Assembly (NCBI GenBank): GCA_027364495.1
Contig: DAHXPE010000027.1
Coordinates: forward strand, 1-13,633
Length of the DNA stretch: 13,633 nucleotides
Direction of reading: 5' to 3'
Source of the DNA: Candidatus Heimdallarchaeota archaeon
Lineage (GTDB): Archaea; Asgardarchaeota; Heimdallarchaeia; Hodarchaeales; LC-3
Made by a program: the position numbers and the translations under genes. How positions within the stretch are numbered: position 1 is the first letter of the stretch; each line of letters starts with the position of its first letter. Shown here in pieces: positions 5,715 through 13,188 of this stretch. The notes beneath the pieces were generated by a model that worked only from the letters and a program-made list of their open reading frames with translations, ran no database searches and was not told the DNA's origin.

Positions 5715-8270
5715 TTATTGTTGGGAATCTGTATCAGTTGAAGAATCGGTAGATTTTTCATCAGTAATATCATCAGATGTTGTGGATTCATTTGAATCCT
5801 TTTTTGATTTTTCTAATTCTTGACTTTCAGAATGAGGTTTTGATTCTTGTTGTACTTGTTTTTGATCAGTTGAATCGACTGATTCTGAAGAAATATCTTT
5901 AGATTCTTCCATTAGCTCAATATTTCTTTGAGAAACGGGTTTCAAGTTATCATTTAATGCTTTTACTTCGACATCTACCTTACTAGGGTTTGTTATTATT
6001 ATTTGCGTTAATTCTTCTTCAGAGGCCACAATCGATGGAATAATTATTTGATTTAAAGGCATCTGTTGAATGTGTCTAGAGGATGTTGGTTGAATCATAG
6101 CTGAATCAATTCCTTTTTTAGAATCAAAGTATACTGATGTGTCAAAACTTCCATGCTCCATCGATTGCTGTGTTGTGCCAAGAAATATTTCTTTTTGCTG
6201 TAATGTCGTTCGCATCTTTTTCACATTACCTAAATGATCCGTATTTAAATAACTGAGTGCTGTAATTACATTTCCTGTTAGTGAAACGGCTGTTACAATA
6301 AATAGAAAAGCCGATGTCCATAAAACAGCACTAACTAGAAAATTAAAATTTAGGCTAAGAATACTTTCTAAACCTCCTGATATAGCTGCGGTTGACGAAA
6401 TACTGGATCCTGTTAATATTGACCTTGCTATCGTAGCACCAGCCGTTCCAACTCCAAAAATTGCCCCAAATCCAACCAGCTTGTTGAAGCCATCCCTTAT
6501 TATATCTGAAATTTTTTGAATAGTCAATAATTCACCATTATTTGACCAATGAGCCCTTTTCAAACCAGAATCTTCAATAACCCAAAGAGCTGGAATCCAA
6601 AAAGCAAGTAAAAATGGAAGAATTCCTCCTAAAACAAAGAGTGATTCAATAGAAATTGCATTAGAATAGATACTAAATATGAATATTGAAATCGTTGCAG
6701 CTAAAGAAGTAGGGAAAAAAATTGTATCTCTCCAGCGTTTTCTTAATAATTCGTGTACAACACCCATAGTTGTTTTAAAATTATAATCATTTACACTTTG
6801 CGCTTCTAAATACCAAGAACCACCAAATTGAAAGAATTGCGTTAGTTCCAGAAGATGACCTATTTTTCCTTGAAAGATCATAGTGGATTTAGGAGCTATA
6901 AAACCTCCAAAGTGTTTCCAAAATCGGAAAATAATCATCAAAAACGCTAAAACAATATTGACTATGAAGAAAATTACTACAACAGTCAAAATTTGTCTAG
7001 CAAGTTCTAATCTCAGTAGACTTTGGTAAATAATGTTTGGTCTGCTAAAAATATTTAATAATATTGCTGGAGTTGATTTACCTTGTGTTGAGCTCACTAT
7101 TAGAGCTATCATTATTTGTATGTTGTTTGAATCAATGTTGAATACTAGTTTAGGAGAATTAGAATTGGTCTTTTGATTTAAAGGGGATGGAATATAAGTA
7201 TATGTTACTCCAATGGTATTCTCGCTAGTTGTTGGATTGCATGAAATAGGAATTGAACTATTTATTGAAAAAGGTGAATATTGATTGGCTTGAGAACAGG
7301 TAAGGTTTGAAGTTGAAGTTTTGAATGCAAAAACATCATTTTTTGATACAAGGAAATTTAATGAAAGCCTGCCTAGTCGAATATTATTAGTCCCATCAAG
7401 AAAAACAAAATAATCTGGAAATGGTTGGTACAGTCCAGCGTTTGAGCAACTATTAGAAATATTTTCAGTCTCATATACACATACCATTTTCACTAATCCA
7501 TTTCTATTTACATCTTGAAGATTTCCAACCTCTGTAACGTTTGTATTAGGCTTAATTATAGCTTGATAAGCCATTACAATAGCTTGCGTTTTTATATTTT
7601 TATATTTAAAGTTGCCAATGTTACTATAAGGACAACCTTTCTGACTTGAACAAAGGATATAGGGTTGGTTGGTAACAGAATCATTGGTCAATAATACCTG
7701 GGATCCCAGAAAATTTGAATAATGATAGTCCGAATAAAGATTTAAGTTGGAAATAAAGTAAAAATTGTCCGTAGGTGTTGTTGCCGAACAACTTCTTCCA
7801 TCATAAAGTGAAACACAAAGTTCATTTATGGTATTAGTTCCAGATGATAGAATTACATTAGTAGAGTTAGTAAAAGTTTGGGGATCAAGTTGAACTTGTG
7901 CTTCAACTATTGAACTTTTATTAGTTGAGTCTTGAAGAACTAATAAATTTCCTGTTTTTGTGCGATTTTCTATATCTGAAATGAAGCTCTTAAATTTATA
8001 AAAGTTCTGATCTCTTGATAAATCATTAAGTAAATACCAAGTGCAATTTTCACTTTGATAGTGGTCACAAATCAAACCTGCTTTTGGTTTAATCCCAACA
8101 TTAGGAGCATTAGCATTATATAATTGTGGATTAAAAGATTGAGCATCAAAATTGACAACGATTCCTAATAGTGTAATCCCAATTGCACCAATTATTAGGC
8201 TGTAAATGATCAAAACAATAAAAATTCGAGTCATTAAAAAACGATTTGCACGATAAAGCCTGTAAACCAT
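5715..8270 (-). CDS. Large six-span membrane protein with cysteine-rich ectodomain and acidic Ser-rich tail; unknown function
   Basis: Not recognised. Predicted layout: a basic N-terminus (RLYRANR), span 1 at about 15-39, an ectodomain at about 40-424, span 2 at 425-449, a cytoplasmic loop at 450-517, spans 3-4 at 518-538 and 545-565, spans 5-6 at about 598-621 and 643-670, then a cytoplasmic region of about 180 residues. The ectodomain has at least nine Asn-X-Ser/Thr sequons. It also holds every cysteine in the protein, ten in five neighbouring pairs: 68/76, 152/161, 207/213, 264/275 and 325/344. They are probably disulfides. The last 70 residues are Ser/Asp/Glu/Lys/Gln-rich and likely disordered, a possible phosphorylation or docking tail. 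Six spans with both ends inside fits the charge pattern. No transporter, protease or kinase motif was found; a surface receptor, channel or adhesin is conceivable. No clear ribosome site precedes the ATG. Confidence 0.85.
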   Translation of the reverse strand: MVYRLYRANRFLMTRIFIVLIIYSLIIGAIGITLLGIVVNFDAQSFNPQLYNANAPNVGIKPKAGLICDHYQSENCTWYLLNDLSRDQNFYKFKSFISDIENRTKTGNLLVLQDSTNKSSIVEAQVQLDPQTFTNSTNVILSSGTNTINELCVSLYDGRSCSATTPTDNFYFISNLNLYSDYHYSNFLGSQVLLTNDSVTNQPYILCSSQKGCPYSNIGNFKYKNIKTQAIVMAYQAIIKPNTNVTEVGNLQDVNRNGLVKMVCVYETENISNSCSNAGLYQPFPDYFVFLDGTNNIRLGRLSLNFLVSKNDVFAFKTSTSNLTCSQANQYSPFSINSSIPISCNPTTSENTIGVTYTYIPSPLNQKTNSNSPKLVFNIDSNNIQIMIALIVSSTQGKSTPAILLNIFSRPNIIYQSLLRLELARQILTVVVIFFIVNIVLAFLMIIFRFWKHFGGFIAPKSTMIFQGKIGHLLELTQFFQFGGSWYLEAQSVNDYNFKTTMGVVHELLRKRWRDTIFFPTSLAATISIFIFSIYSNAISIESLFVLGGILPFLLAFWIPALWVIEDSGLKRAHWSNNGELLTIQKISDIIRDGFNKLVGFGAIFGVGTAGATIARSILTGSSISSTAAISGGLESILSLNFNFLVSAVLWTSAFLFIVTAVSLTGNVITALSYLNTDHLGNVKKMRTTLQQKEIFLGTTQQSMEHGSFDTSVYFDSKKGIDSAMIQPTSSRHIQQMPLNQIIIPSIVASEEELTQIIITNPSKVDVEVKALNDNLKPVSQRNIELMEESKDISSESVDSTDQKQVQQESKPHSESQELEKSKKDSNESTTSDDITDEKSTDSSTDTDSQQ

Positions 8271-8433
8271 AATTTCATCATTTTATAAGTTATTAATCGT
8301 AAATTATGCTAAAAGATAAATCAGTAACGATTTAAGGAGTAAAAAATATAGAAATAATATTTACCAAGAATAATTCTGTAGGATTTTATAAACAAAACTA
8401 ATTTAAGGAAATTCGAAAAAGAGAGGTATTTCT
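8271..8433. other. Intergenic stretch upstream of the large membrane protein gene
   Basis: The gap separates two minus-strand genes. Two TATA-like stretches read on the minus strand (near 8281-8290 and 8379-8387) could drive the large membrane protein gene. Near the dienelactone hydrolase-family stop, the minus strand has CTCTTTTTCG, a short T-run that may end that transcript. No RNA gene or longer open frame was seen. Confidence 0.3.
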
Positions 8434-9108
8434 TTATTTAATATTTTTATCATAAAAATCAATAGTTTCTTTCCAAGCCTTATTAGCTGAAACTCCATCT
8501 TTATATCTTTCTGGGGCAAAGGGGTTCAAGAAGCCATGGCCTACATCGCCATATACTACAACTTTGTTCCGGTTTGAATGTTCTAGTAGTTCTTTTCTAA
8601 ATTCTTCCACATCCGCGAATGGGAAGAGCGTATCAATACCACCAAATATTCCAAGCACTGGATGATGCATTTTATCAACCACTTTCACTGGTGTATCCTG
8701 TGTCGTTTTTCCCTGTCCAGGAAATCCATAGTAAGCTACCGTTGCTTTTATTTCTGGATATCGTGAACTTGCTAGATACGCATGTCGTCCACCCATGCAG
8801 AAACCCATAACACCAATTTTTCCAGTGTTTACATATTTCTGCTTTTTCATATAATCTAATGTTGCTTCAAAGTCCTCAAATATTGTTTGATCTGAATAGT
8901 TAGACCGTATTGTTTCATTCCTATATGCATCCTGGCAAACACCAACGTAGCCAGATTTTGCAAGGTCATCAACTACTTTTTGCATAGCATTATCTGGACC
9001 TGGTCTGTGCATAAATACTATGACACAAGGAAATGGACCCTGTCCATTGGGTTTTTTAATATATAATGATAACGGAGGATTATCCCTTATTTTTTCAAAT
9101 TCAGCCAT
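8434..9108 (-). CDS. Dienelactone hydrolase-family alpha/beta hydrolase
   Basis: This is a soluble alpha/beta hydrolase of 224 residues, normal for dienelactone hydrolases. The nucleophile is cysteine, C104, in the elbow GFCMGG (102-107), as in true dienelactone hydrolases rather than serine hydrolases. D159 (GGIDTLFP) and H191 (GDVGHGFLNP) complete the triad. FMHRPGPDN (32-40) and the QDAYR segment (59-63) are also typical. Enzymes of this family open lactones or cleave small esters in aromatic and chloroaromatic breakdown, but many members in microbes without such pathways have unknown natural substrates. No neighbouring catabolic genes are present, so a general ester or lactone hydrolase is the safer call. 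The ATG follows GAGAT about eight bases upstream, with an AT-rich TATA-like stretch 40-60 bases upstream. It diverges from the MarC-family gene. Confidence 0.93.
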   Translation of the reverse strand: MAEFEKIRDNPPLSLYIKKPNGQGPFPCVIVFMHRPGPDNAMQKVVDDLAKSGYVGVCQDAYRNETIRSNYSDQTIFEDFEATLDYMKKQKYVNTGKIGVMGFCMGGRHAYLASSRYPEIKATVAYYGFPGQGKTTQDTPVKVVDKMHHPVLGIFGGIDTLFPFADVEEFRKELLEHSNRNKVVVYGDVGHGFLNPFAPERYKDGVSANKAWKETIDFYDKNIK

Positions 9109-9145
9109 TTTTAATATCTCACTGTTCGTTTTTTGAGTAATTAGA

Positions 9146-9168
9146 ATTTTATATTTTTAAATATATTA
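9146..9168 (-). promoter_or_regulatory. Probable TATA region of the hydrolase gene
   Basis: The minus strand reads an uninterrupted A/T stretch including TTTAAAAATATAAA. A start site about 26 bases downstream would give a leader of roughly 20 bases containing the GAGAT ribosome site. The rest of the 250-base divergent gap (9109-9359) holds a TTTATA near 9279-9284 that might serve the MarC-family gene, and no RNA gene or convincing small frame. Confidence 0.35.
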
Positions 9169-9359
9169 ACTTTTAGCTCATCTCCTCTCGTAATCGTATT
9201 ATCTACTTTCAACTGGTTAATAAAGCGATTCGATCTGCTTTTGAATTGCTTTCTAAGGTAATTTCGTTGTTCTTTTTCTTTATACATCCTTAAATGAGTT
9301 TTTTTAATTCATTAATTAGACTATTAATTTGAAAATAATCCTTATTTCGGGGTTTTATT

Positions 9360-9971
9360 TTGGCTGTTACGAGTATTTTAATCAATTCTATTAAGATTTT
9401 CGCAATTTTAAATCCTATTTCCATTTTACCTATTTTTTTAGCTTTAAGCCAAGAACGTTCTGAACTAGAAAAACAGAAAATTGTTGGCGGTGCCGTAACC
9501 ATAGCTTTTATTATTTCTATCGTTGTCATTTTAATTGGTCAATACATCTTGACATTTATTGGAATCAGTATTAATTCTTTCCGTTTTGCTGGTGGAATTT
9601 TACTTCTCCTCTCCGCTATTGATATGTTTTCTGGCCTAGCAAGAGGTAAAAAGCCTGATCCCGAGTCTGAAGATATGGGTATCCTTGAAATTGCTACTGT
9701 TCCCCTTGCTACGCCATTATTACTAGGTCCGGGTACAATTACTCTTTTACTGACTTTAACTTACCAGACACCAATTTTAGACCTATTAATTTCTACTTCA
9801 ATCGCTATGGTTTTTTCAGCTATAATCCTTGCTCTTGGCGTGTATGTTAAACGAATTATTCATGACAGTGGAATTAAATTACTTGCCAGAATTATGGCTT
9901 TGCTTGTTGCTTCCGTTGCTATTGAACTCATGCATGCTTCACTCCTTGCTTGGGGTATAGCAAAGTTCTAG
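9360..9971 (+). CDS. MarC/SnatA-family integral membrane protein (UPF0056)
   Basis: A 203-residue hydrophobic protein with about six membrane spans and the family's conserved segments: NPISILPIFLALS (18-30), FRFAGGILLLLSAIDM (74-89) and ATVPLATPLLLGPGTI (112-127). The length is normal. A Thermococcus member (SnatA) was shown to transport neutral amino acids. Escherichia coli MarC was once linked to multiple antibiotic resistance, a role later doubted. A small-molecule or amino acid transporter is the likeliest role. The start is TTG at 9360, seven bases after a GGGG run; no ATG precedes the first span. It is a single gene, ending in a T-run shared with the convergent permease gene. Confidence 0.93.
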   Translation: MAVTSILINSIKIFAILNPISILPIFLALSQERSELEKQKIVGGAVTIAFIISIVVILIGQYILTFIGISINSFRFAGGILLLLSAIDMFSGLARGKKPDPESEDMGILEIATVPLATPLLLGPGTITLLLTLTYQTPILDLLISTSIAMVFSAIILALGVYVKRIIHDSGIKLLARIMALLVASVAIELMHASLLAWGIAKF

Positions 9972-9988
9972 CATTTCTTAATATTTAA

Positions 9989-9996
9989 TTTTTTTT
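9989..9996 (+). terminator. T-run terminator of the MarC-family gene
   Basis: Eight consecutive T begin 18 bases after the stop and run into the stop codon of the convergent permease gene (9995-9997). This fits an archaeal-type T-run stop. Confidence 0.45.
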
Positions 9997-10780
9997 ATTC
10001 GAAGTTTATATTCACTTTTTTTACGATTAGTAAACTTAATCCAAGTTCTAACAATATTATGACTGGTAAATTCCAATTACCAGAAGTAATAGCCGGATTG
10101 GTTGAAACTATGATATTATTTACTTCTTGTAACTGAATTGGTAAGTTAATAATGGTAAATTCTGAAGGTAGAAAACCATATGATAATAGAATTACCAGTA
10201 ATAAAGGTAGGGCAAAAAGATACAAGGAAATTATTGTTGAGCCTATTTGCATCGATTTTAGTAATTTTTTAACAATCAAACATATAGCTAAAACCACTAA
10301 ATCTGTAAGGATTAAACCAAGAATTAAAGCAATAATACTTTTTATGACTATTGCAATCGTCAAAGAAAAAGGTACTGTTAAAATAAAAGTTCCTAATCCA
10401 ATGGAATAAAATATCAATATAAAAATAATTTGCTGTTTAATGATAGCTAAAATTTTTCCAATAATTATTATATCTGTATTAAAACTTGCTTTAAACAAAA
10501 AAACATCAAGATTATTTTCACTAAATAACCATGGGATGAGAATTGTTACATGGAACATGGCTAAGAACTCTAATTCCCAGATAAATGCTCTTAAAAGCAC
10601 AATTGCAGTGTATGAAGCTGATAAGTTTCCATTGGTTGGAAAACCAGTAAAAAACGTATATAGAACAGCGATGATAAAGAATAAGTTTATAAAAAAGGTT
10701 GGAATTAATGATCCAAAGAAAAAAATTCTTTTTGATCGTTCATATTCTAAAGAGCTTAAAGCTAAAGATTCAAGATACAT
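9995..10780 (-). CDS. ABC-type permease (ABC-2-like), six membrane spans
   Basis: A 261-residue hydrophobic protein with about six predicted spans (21-45, 60-85, 105-133, 140-168, 178-200 and 236-255) after a short N-terminal amphipathic stretch. I recognise no strong family motif. The call rests on topology, length, and an 11-base overlap with the ABC ATPase gene immediately upstream, which implies co-expression and a shared complex. One such chain would form a homodimer with two ATPases to make an exporter of the ABC-2 kind. The ATG at 10780 follows GAGGAA about ten bases upstream, located within the end of the ATPase gene. The substrate is unknown; the ectodomain protein encoded just before the ATPase may be a partner on the outer face. 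Confidence 0.75.
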   Translation of the reverse strand: MYLESLALSSLEYERSKRIFFFGSLIPTFFINLFFIIAVLYTFFTGFPTNGNLSASYTAIVLLRAFIWELEFLAMFHVTILIPWLFSENNLDVFLFKASFNTDIIIIGKILAIIKQQIIFILIFYSIGLGTFILTVPFSLTIAIVIKSIIALILGLILTDLVVLAICLIVKKLLKSMQIGSTIISLYLFALPLLLVILLSYGFLPSEFTIINLPIQLQEVNNIIVSTNPAITSGNWNLPVIILLELGLSLLIVKKVNINFE

Positions 10781-11459
10781 TTTGAAACAATTCCTCTATA
10801 AAAAGCATTTTCGGCTTTAAAGTATTAAAACCATCGTCTTTAAGAATATGACTTGAAATAACAATTGTACAACCTTTTTTTAATAATTCTTGAAGTAATT
10901 CTTCTAATAATGCCTTACCTTCTGAATCCAAATTTTCTAAGGGTTCATCCATGAATAAAAGCTTAGGGTCATGAAATATTCCTGTTATTAATGAGATTCT
11001 TTTAAGCATTCCTTGTGAAAACCAATTTAGTGGTCTGTCAATCCACTTGGTCAGCTGAAATCTCTCACAATATTCTAACCATCTCTTATCATAAGATTGG
11101 TCCAGCCCTCTAATAATTCTCAATGTCCTGAAAAGTTTTCTGGGTGTTACATTAGGGATAGAGGGTTGAGTATCAGGCACAAATCCTAATTGATTGTTTA
11201 AACTCTGAATATTTTTGAGCAGTGTTCCAAGAATTAAGCCTTCTCCAGTTGTTGGTTTGGTTAGACCAGCTAAAATTTTTAACAAAGTCGATTTCCCTGA
11301 ACCATTAGGTCCTACAAGCAAATAGATATTATTTTCAGTTAATTTGACTGTTGTTGCTTGTAGACCTAAAATACTAGTTGAATCAAGGAAATTAGAATAA
11401 ATTTTGCTTAAATTTGTTACATAAAGAATGAGGTCTGAATGTTCGTTTTTAGTTTTTAT
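10770..11459 (-). CDS. ABC transporter ATP-binding protein, probable AUA start
   Basis: ATPase subunit of an ABC transporter. Numbered from the proposed start, it has an A-loop tyrosine near 21 (NLSKIY), Walker A GPNGSGKST (50-58), a Q-loop near 98 (VPDTQP), the signature FSQGM (147-151), Walker B LLFMDEP (167-173) with catalytic E172, and the H-loop histidine near 204 (SSHIL). The signature departs from LSGGQ. The only ordinary start in frame, TTG 11321, would lie two residues before Walker A and remove the first strands and the A-loop. Upstream the frame gives good ABC N-terminal sequence to a TGA at 11475-11477, with no ATG, GTG or TTG. I choose ATA 11457-11459, six bases after GGTGG (11466-11470) and overlapping the upstream stop; ATT 11463-11465 is the alternative. 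This gives 229 residues, normal for the family. It probably powers the permease encoded next. Confidence 0.92.
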   Translation of the reverse strand: MKTKNEHSDLILYVTNLSKIYSNFLDSTSILGLQATTVKLTENNIYLLVGPNGSGKSTLLKILAGLTKPTTGEGLILGTLLKNIQSLNNQLGFVPDTQPSIPNVTPRKLFRTLRIIRGLDQSYDKRWLEYCERFQLTKWIDRPLNWFSQGMLKRISLITGIFHDPKLLFMDEPLENLDSEGKALLEELLQELLKKGCTIVISSHILKDDGFNTLKPKMLFIEELFQNVS

Positions 11460-12250
11460 TTTAATCCACCAGAGTCAAGTTTTTTGGACTTATATTTTTT
11501 ACTATAATAGATTATAATAATAATTCCAGGTATAGCAAGACATAATCCTACTGCTAATATATAATTAATAAGAGGCACTGTTCCATGTAATAGTTGAAGA
11601 GATGTTCCTATCAATTTTATACTTGCGTTAAACATTGCTAATGAGCTTTGAATCGTAAATTTAGCAAAAAATAGTATTCCATATTCATTATCATAGTATC
11701 CACTATCAGATACTCTGTTGTTTTTAAATTGATAGATGGAAACGTTTCGTGTCGTTCCGAACCATTGATAGTGACTTGATTCAATAAACGTATGATTATA
11801 TGTCCAAATTAAGACATTTTGGTGATATTGAATTGCTTCAATAGGAATAACAAAGGGATTATATATTTCATTTGAAGTGAAACCTAAATAAGACAGTACT
11901 CTTTGAATATAGATCGAATTAGTTAAATTTACATTCATTAGCCGACTCTGGATATTTTCATAGCCAGTTGCAGTTTCTGTTCCAGCATAATTAGCTAAAG
12001 TACTATAAACTTGAATTTTAAATATTGCTTCATTATTCGATTGAAGTCCTAAATATAAAAAAAGCATATCAACCTGAAAACCTATTGATTGTTCATTTGA
12101 AAGTGTTTCTACTACATTAATACTATAATGAAAATAATTCTTTTGTAATTGCCAATTTTGATTTTCACTTTGTTCTTTTGTAATATTGGTTTGAAAAGAG
12201 GGTAAAAGTAGTAAAAATAGTAGTAATAAAGATTGAGCTTTTTTCTTCAT
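11456..12250 (-). CDS. Type I membrane protein with secreted ectodomain, partner of the ABC transporter
   Basis: Not recognised as a family. A clear signal peptide (MKKKAQSLLLLFLLLLPSF, about 1-20) is followed by an ectodomain of about 205 residues rich in Tyr, Asn and Ser. Several Asn-X-Ser/Thr sequons are visible (N22, N108, N152, N169 and N208). A membrane span at about 227-249 and a Lys-rich cytoplasmic tail (KKYKSKK) end it. The only cysteine lies in the span. There is no lipobox and no known solute-binding motif, so it is not an obvious substrate-binding protein; an accessory ectodomain for export or for sensing is more likely. Its stop overlaps the proposed ATPase start, arguing for translational coupling. 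The ATG has an AGGA ribosome site eight bases upstream, and a TATA-like palindrome lies 20-33 bases upstream. Confidence 0.82.
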   Translation of the reverse strand: MKKKAQSLLLLFLLLLPSFQTNITKEQSENQNWQLQKNYFHYSINVVETLSNEQSIGFQVDMLFLYLGLQSNNEAIFKIQVYSTLANYAGTETATGYENIQSRLMNVNLTNSIYIQRVLSYLGFTSNEIYNPFVIPIEAIQYHQNVLIWTYNHTFIESSHYQWFGTTRNVSIYQFKNNRVSDSGYYDNEYGILFFAKFTIQSSLAMFNASIKLIGTSLQLLHGTVPLINYILAVGLCLAIPGIIIIIYYSKKYKSKKLDSGGLK

Positions 12251-12269
12251 ATTTCTTTCCTACAAGAGG

Positions 12270-12283
12270 AATAAATATTTATT
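12270..12283 (-). promoter_or_regulatory. TATA-like palindrome upstream of the ABC cassette
   Basis: AATAAATATTTATT is a perfect 14-base palindrome, 20-33 bases before the ATG of the ectodomain gene. It could be the TATA box of a separate promoter for the three ABC genes, or an operator. The 76-base gap here is the largest inside the five-gene minus-strand cluster. Confidence 0.35.
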
Positions 12284-12326
12284 AATAATTAATGTTTTTT
12301 GGATTATTGTAATTTACTCTAGATTG

Positions 12327-12743
12327 TTACATAAAAGTAAAACCATAACTAAATACGAATAATAACAAAGATATTAATAATAGAATTGCCCGAACAATAG
12401 GAGTAAACAATCTAGTCATATAGAAATTTGAGCTCCATATATATTCCTTTATCAACCTAAAATCTGAATCATAATATAATGAAAGAAAAGCTGTTAAAAA
12501 TATCAAGAAACCAATCATTAATGCTATGCAGATCTCAGCTAAAATTGCAAATATCTCATTCAATTCTAAGTTTCCATATTTAGGGCCGGCTGTATCAAAA
12601 ATTTTAAAGATCATTCCTAATGTTGCAAATGCAGCCATTAAGAAAAAGAACGTTTCAGGTGACTCTAAAGTCATTCTTTCTCGAGTTTTTTTAATAATTG
12701 ATGTTAAATTTCTATTTAGATCATCGGTTATATTTTTCGCCAT
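12327..12743 (-). CDS. Small three-span membrane protein, unknown function
   Basis: This encodes 138 residues from the ATG at 12743, which has a strong AGGAGGT ribosome site (12751-12757) seven bases away. An in-frame TTG two codons earlier touches that site and is unlikely. A charged N-terminal stretch (about 1-28, Lys/Arg/Asp/Glu-rich) precedes predicted spans at 30-48, 63-90 and 111-136, with a charged loop between the last two (YDSDFRLIKEY). There are no catalytic motifs and one cysteine within the second span. It follows the small membrane gene at 13097 after 15 bases, with its ribosome site immediately after that stop, so the two form an operon and probably one complex. Whether they belong to the ABC system downstream is uncertain. 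Confidence 0.75.
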   Translation of the reverse strand: MAKNITDDLNRNLTSIIKKTRERMTLESPETFFFLMAAFATLGMIFKIFDTAGPKYGNLELNEIFAILAEICIALMIGFLIFLTAFLSLYYDSDFRLIKEYIWSSNFYMTRLFTPIVRAILLLISLLLFVFSYGFTFM

Positions 12744-12750
12744 TTTCAAA

Positions 12751-12757
12751 ACCTCCT
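12751..12757 (-). promoter_or_regulatory. Strong Shine-Dalgarno site between the two small membrane genes
   Basis: The minus strand reads AGGAGGT directly after the upstream stop codon (12759-12761). It fixes the start of the second small gene at 12743 and is the best ribosome site in the window. Confidence 0.7.
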
Positions 12758-12758
12758 C

Positions 12759-13097
12759 TTAAATTATAAAATTAGGTAATCCAAGCTCTACAAATACACC
12801 TGAAATTAATACACCGAGAACCACAATTGCATAGATGATAGAGGAGACTCGCATTATATTAGAGTCATCTTTCGTTACCAATAACAAAAGTGCATAAAAT
12901 GCTGCAAAGAATGCTATAATAAAGCATAGTGCATAGAGATCACCATAAATATTAATGGTAATTTTGACTCCGGGGGTTAGAATCGAATAAATCACTGTGA
13001 AAATGATTGCTAAAAGCAAACTTCCAACTACACCGATTGTTAACACGCTAGACAAATTCACAACATCGTGATTTGGTTCATAATCATAATCTGCCAT
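12759..13097 (-). CDS. Small three-span membrane protein, first gene of the minus-strand cluster
   Basis: This encodes 112 residues, not recognised. An acidic N-terminus (MADYDYEPNHD) is followed by predicted spans at about 17-39, 51-74 and 84-105. Loops are short: ILTPGVKITINIYGD between spans 1 and 2, and TKDDSNIMR between 2 and 3. The single cysteine is in span 2. There are no known motifs. The ATG at 13097 has GAGGT about eight to nine bases upstream. A perfect inverted repeat lies 17-40 bases before the start and may control the operon. Similar size and topology to the next gene suggest partner subunits, but I see no convincing sequence likeness between them. Confidence 0.75.
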   Translation of the reverse strand: MADYDYEPNHDVVNLSSVLTIGVVGSLLLAIIFTVIYSILTPGVKITINIYGDLYALCFIIAFFAAFYALLLLVTKDDSNIMRVSSIIYAIVVLGVLISGVFVELGLPNFII

Positions 13098-13113
13098 ATT
13101 TTAAAACCTCATA

Positions 13114-13137
13114 GATTTAAATTTTTGAATTTAAATC
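13114..13137 (-). promoter_or_regulatory. Perfect inverted repeat in the leader or promoter of the small membrane operon
   Basis: Arms GATTTAAATT (13114-13123) and AATTTAAATC (13128-13137) are exact complements around TTTG. The arms contain TTTAAAT, which also looks like a TATA element. A start site 26 bases downstream would fall near the GAGGT ribosome site. It may therefore be a promoter with overlapping operator, or a hairpin in a short leader. Confidence 0.45.
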
Positions 13138-13188
13138 AAGTCACGATTAATTTGAAATTTGCTTAAAAATTTTTAGGTGGCTTAGATT

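Noticed and set aside
9109..9359. RNA gene or small frame in the divergent gap between hydrolase and MarC genes
   Set aside because: No cloverleaf, no GC-rich stem-loop and only a 12-codon frame (from 9294); nothing beyond promoter-like AT stretches.
9290..9529. 79-codon minus-strand frame across the start of the MarC-family gene
   Set aside because: Most of it is antisense to conserved MarC coding sequence, and it begins inside that gene without a ribosome site.
10152..10820. Two plus-strand open frames (10152-10409 and 10440-10820) opposite the ABC permease gene
   Set aside because: They are antisense to a gene fixed by topology and by overlap with the ATPase gene; their Lys/Ile/Asn-rich sequence is typical of antisense translation of a membrane protein.
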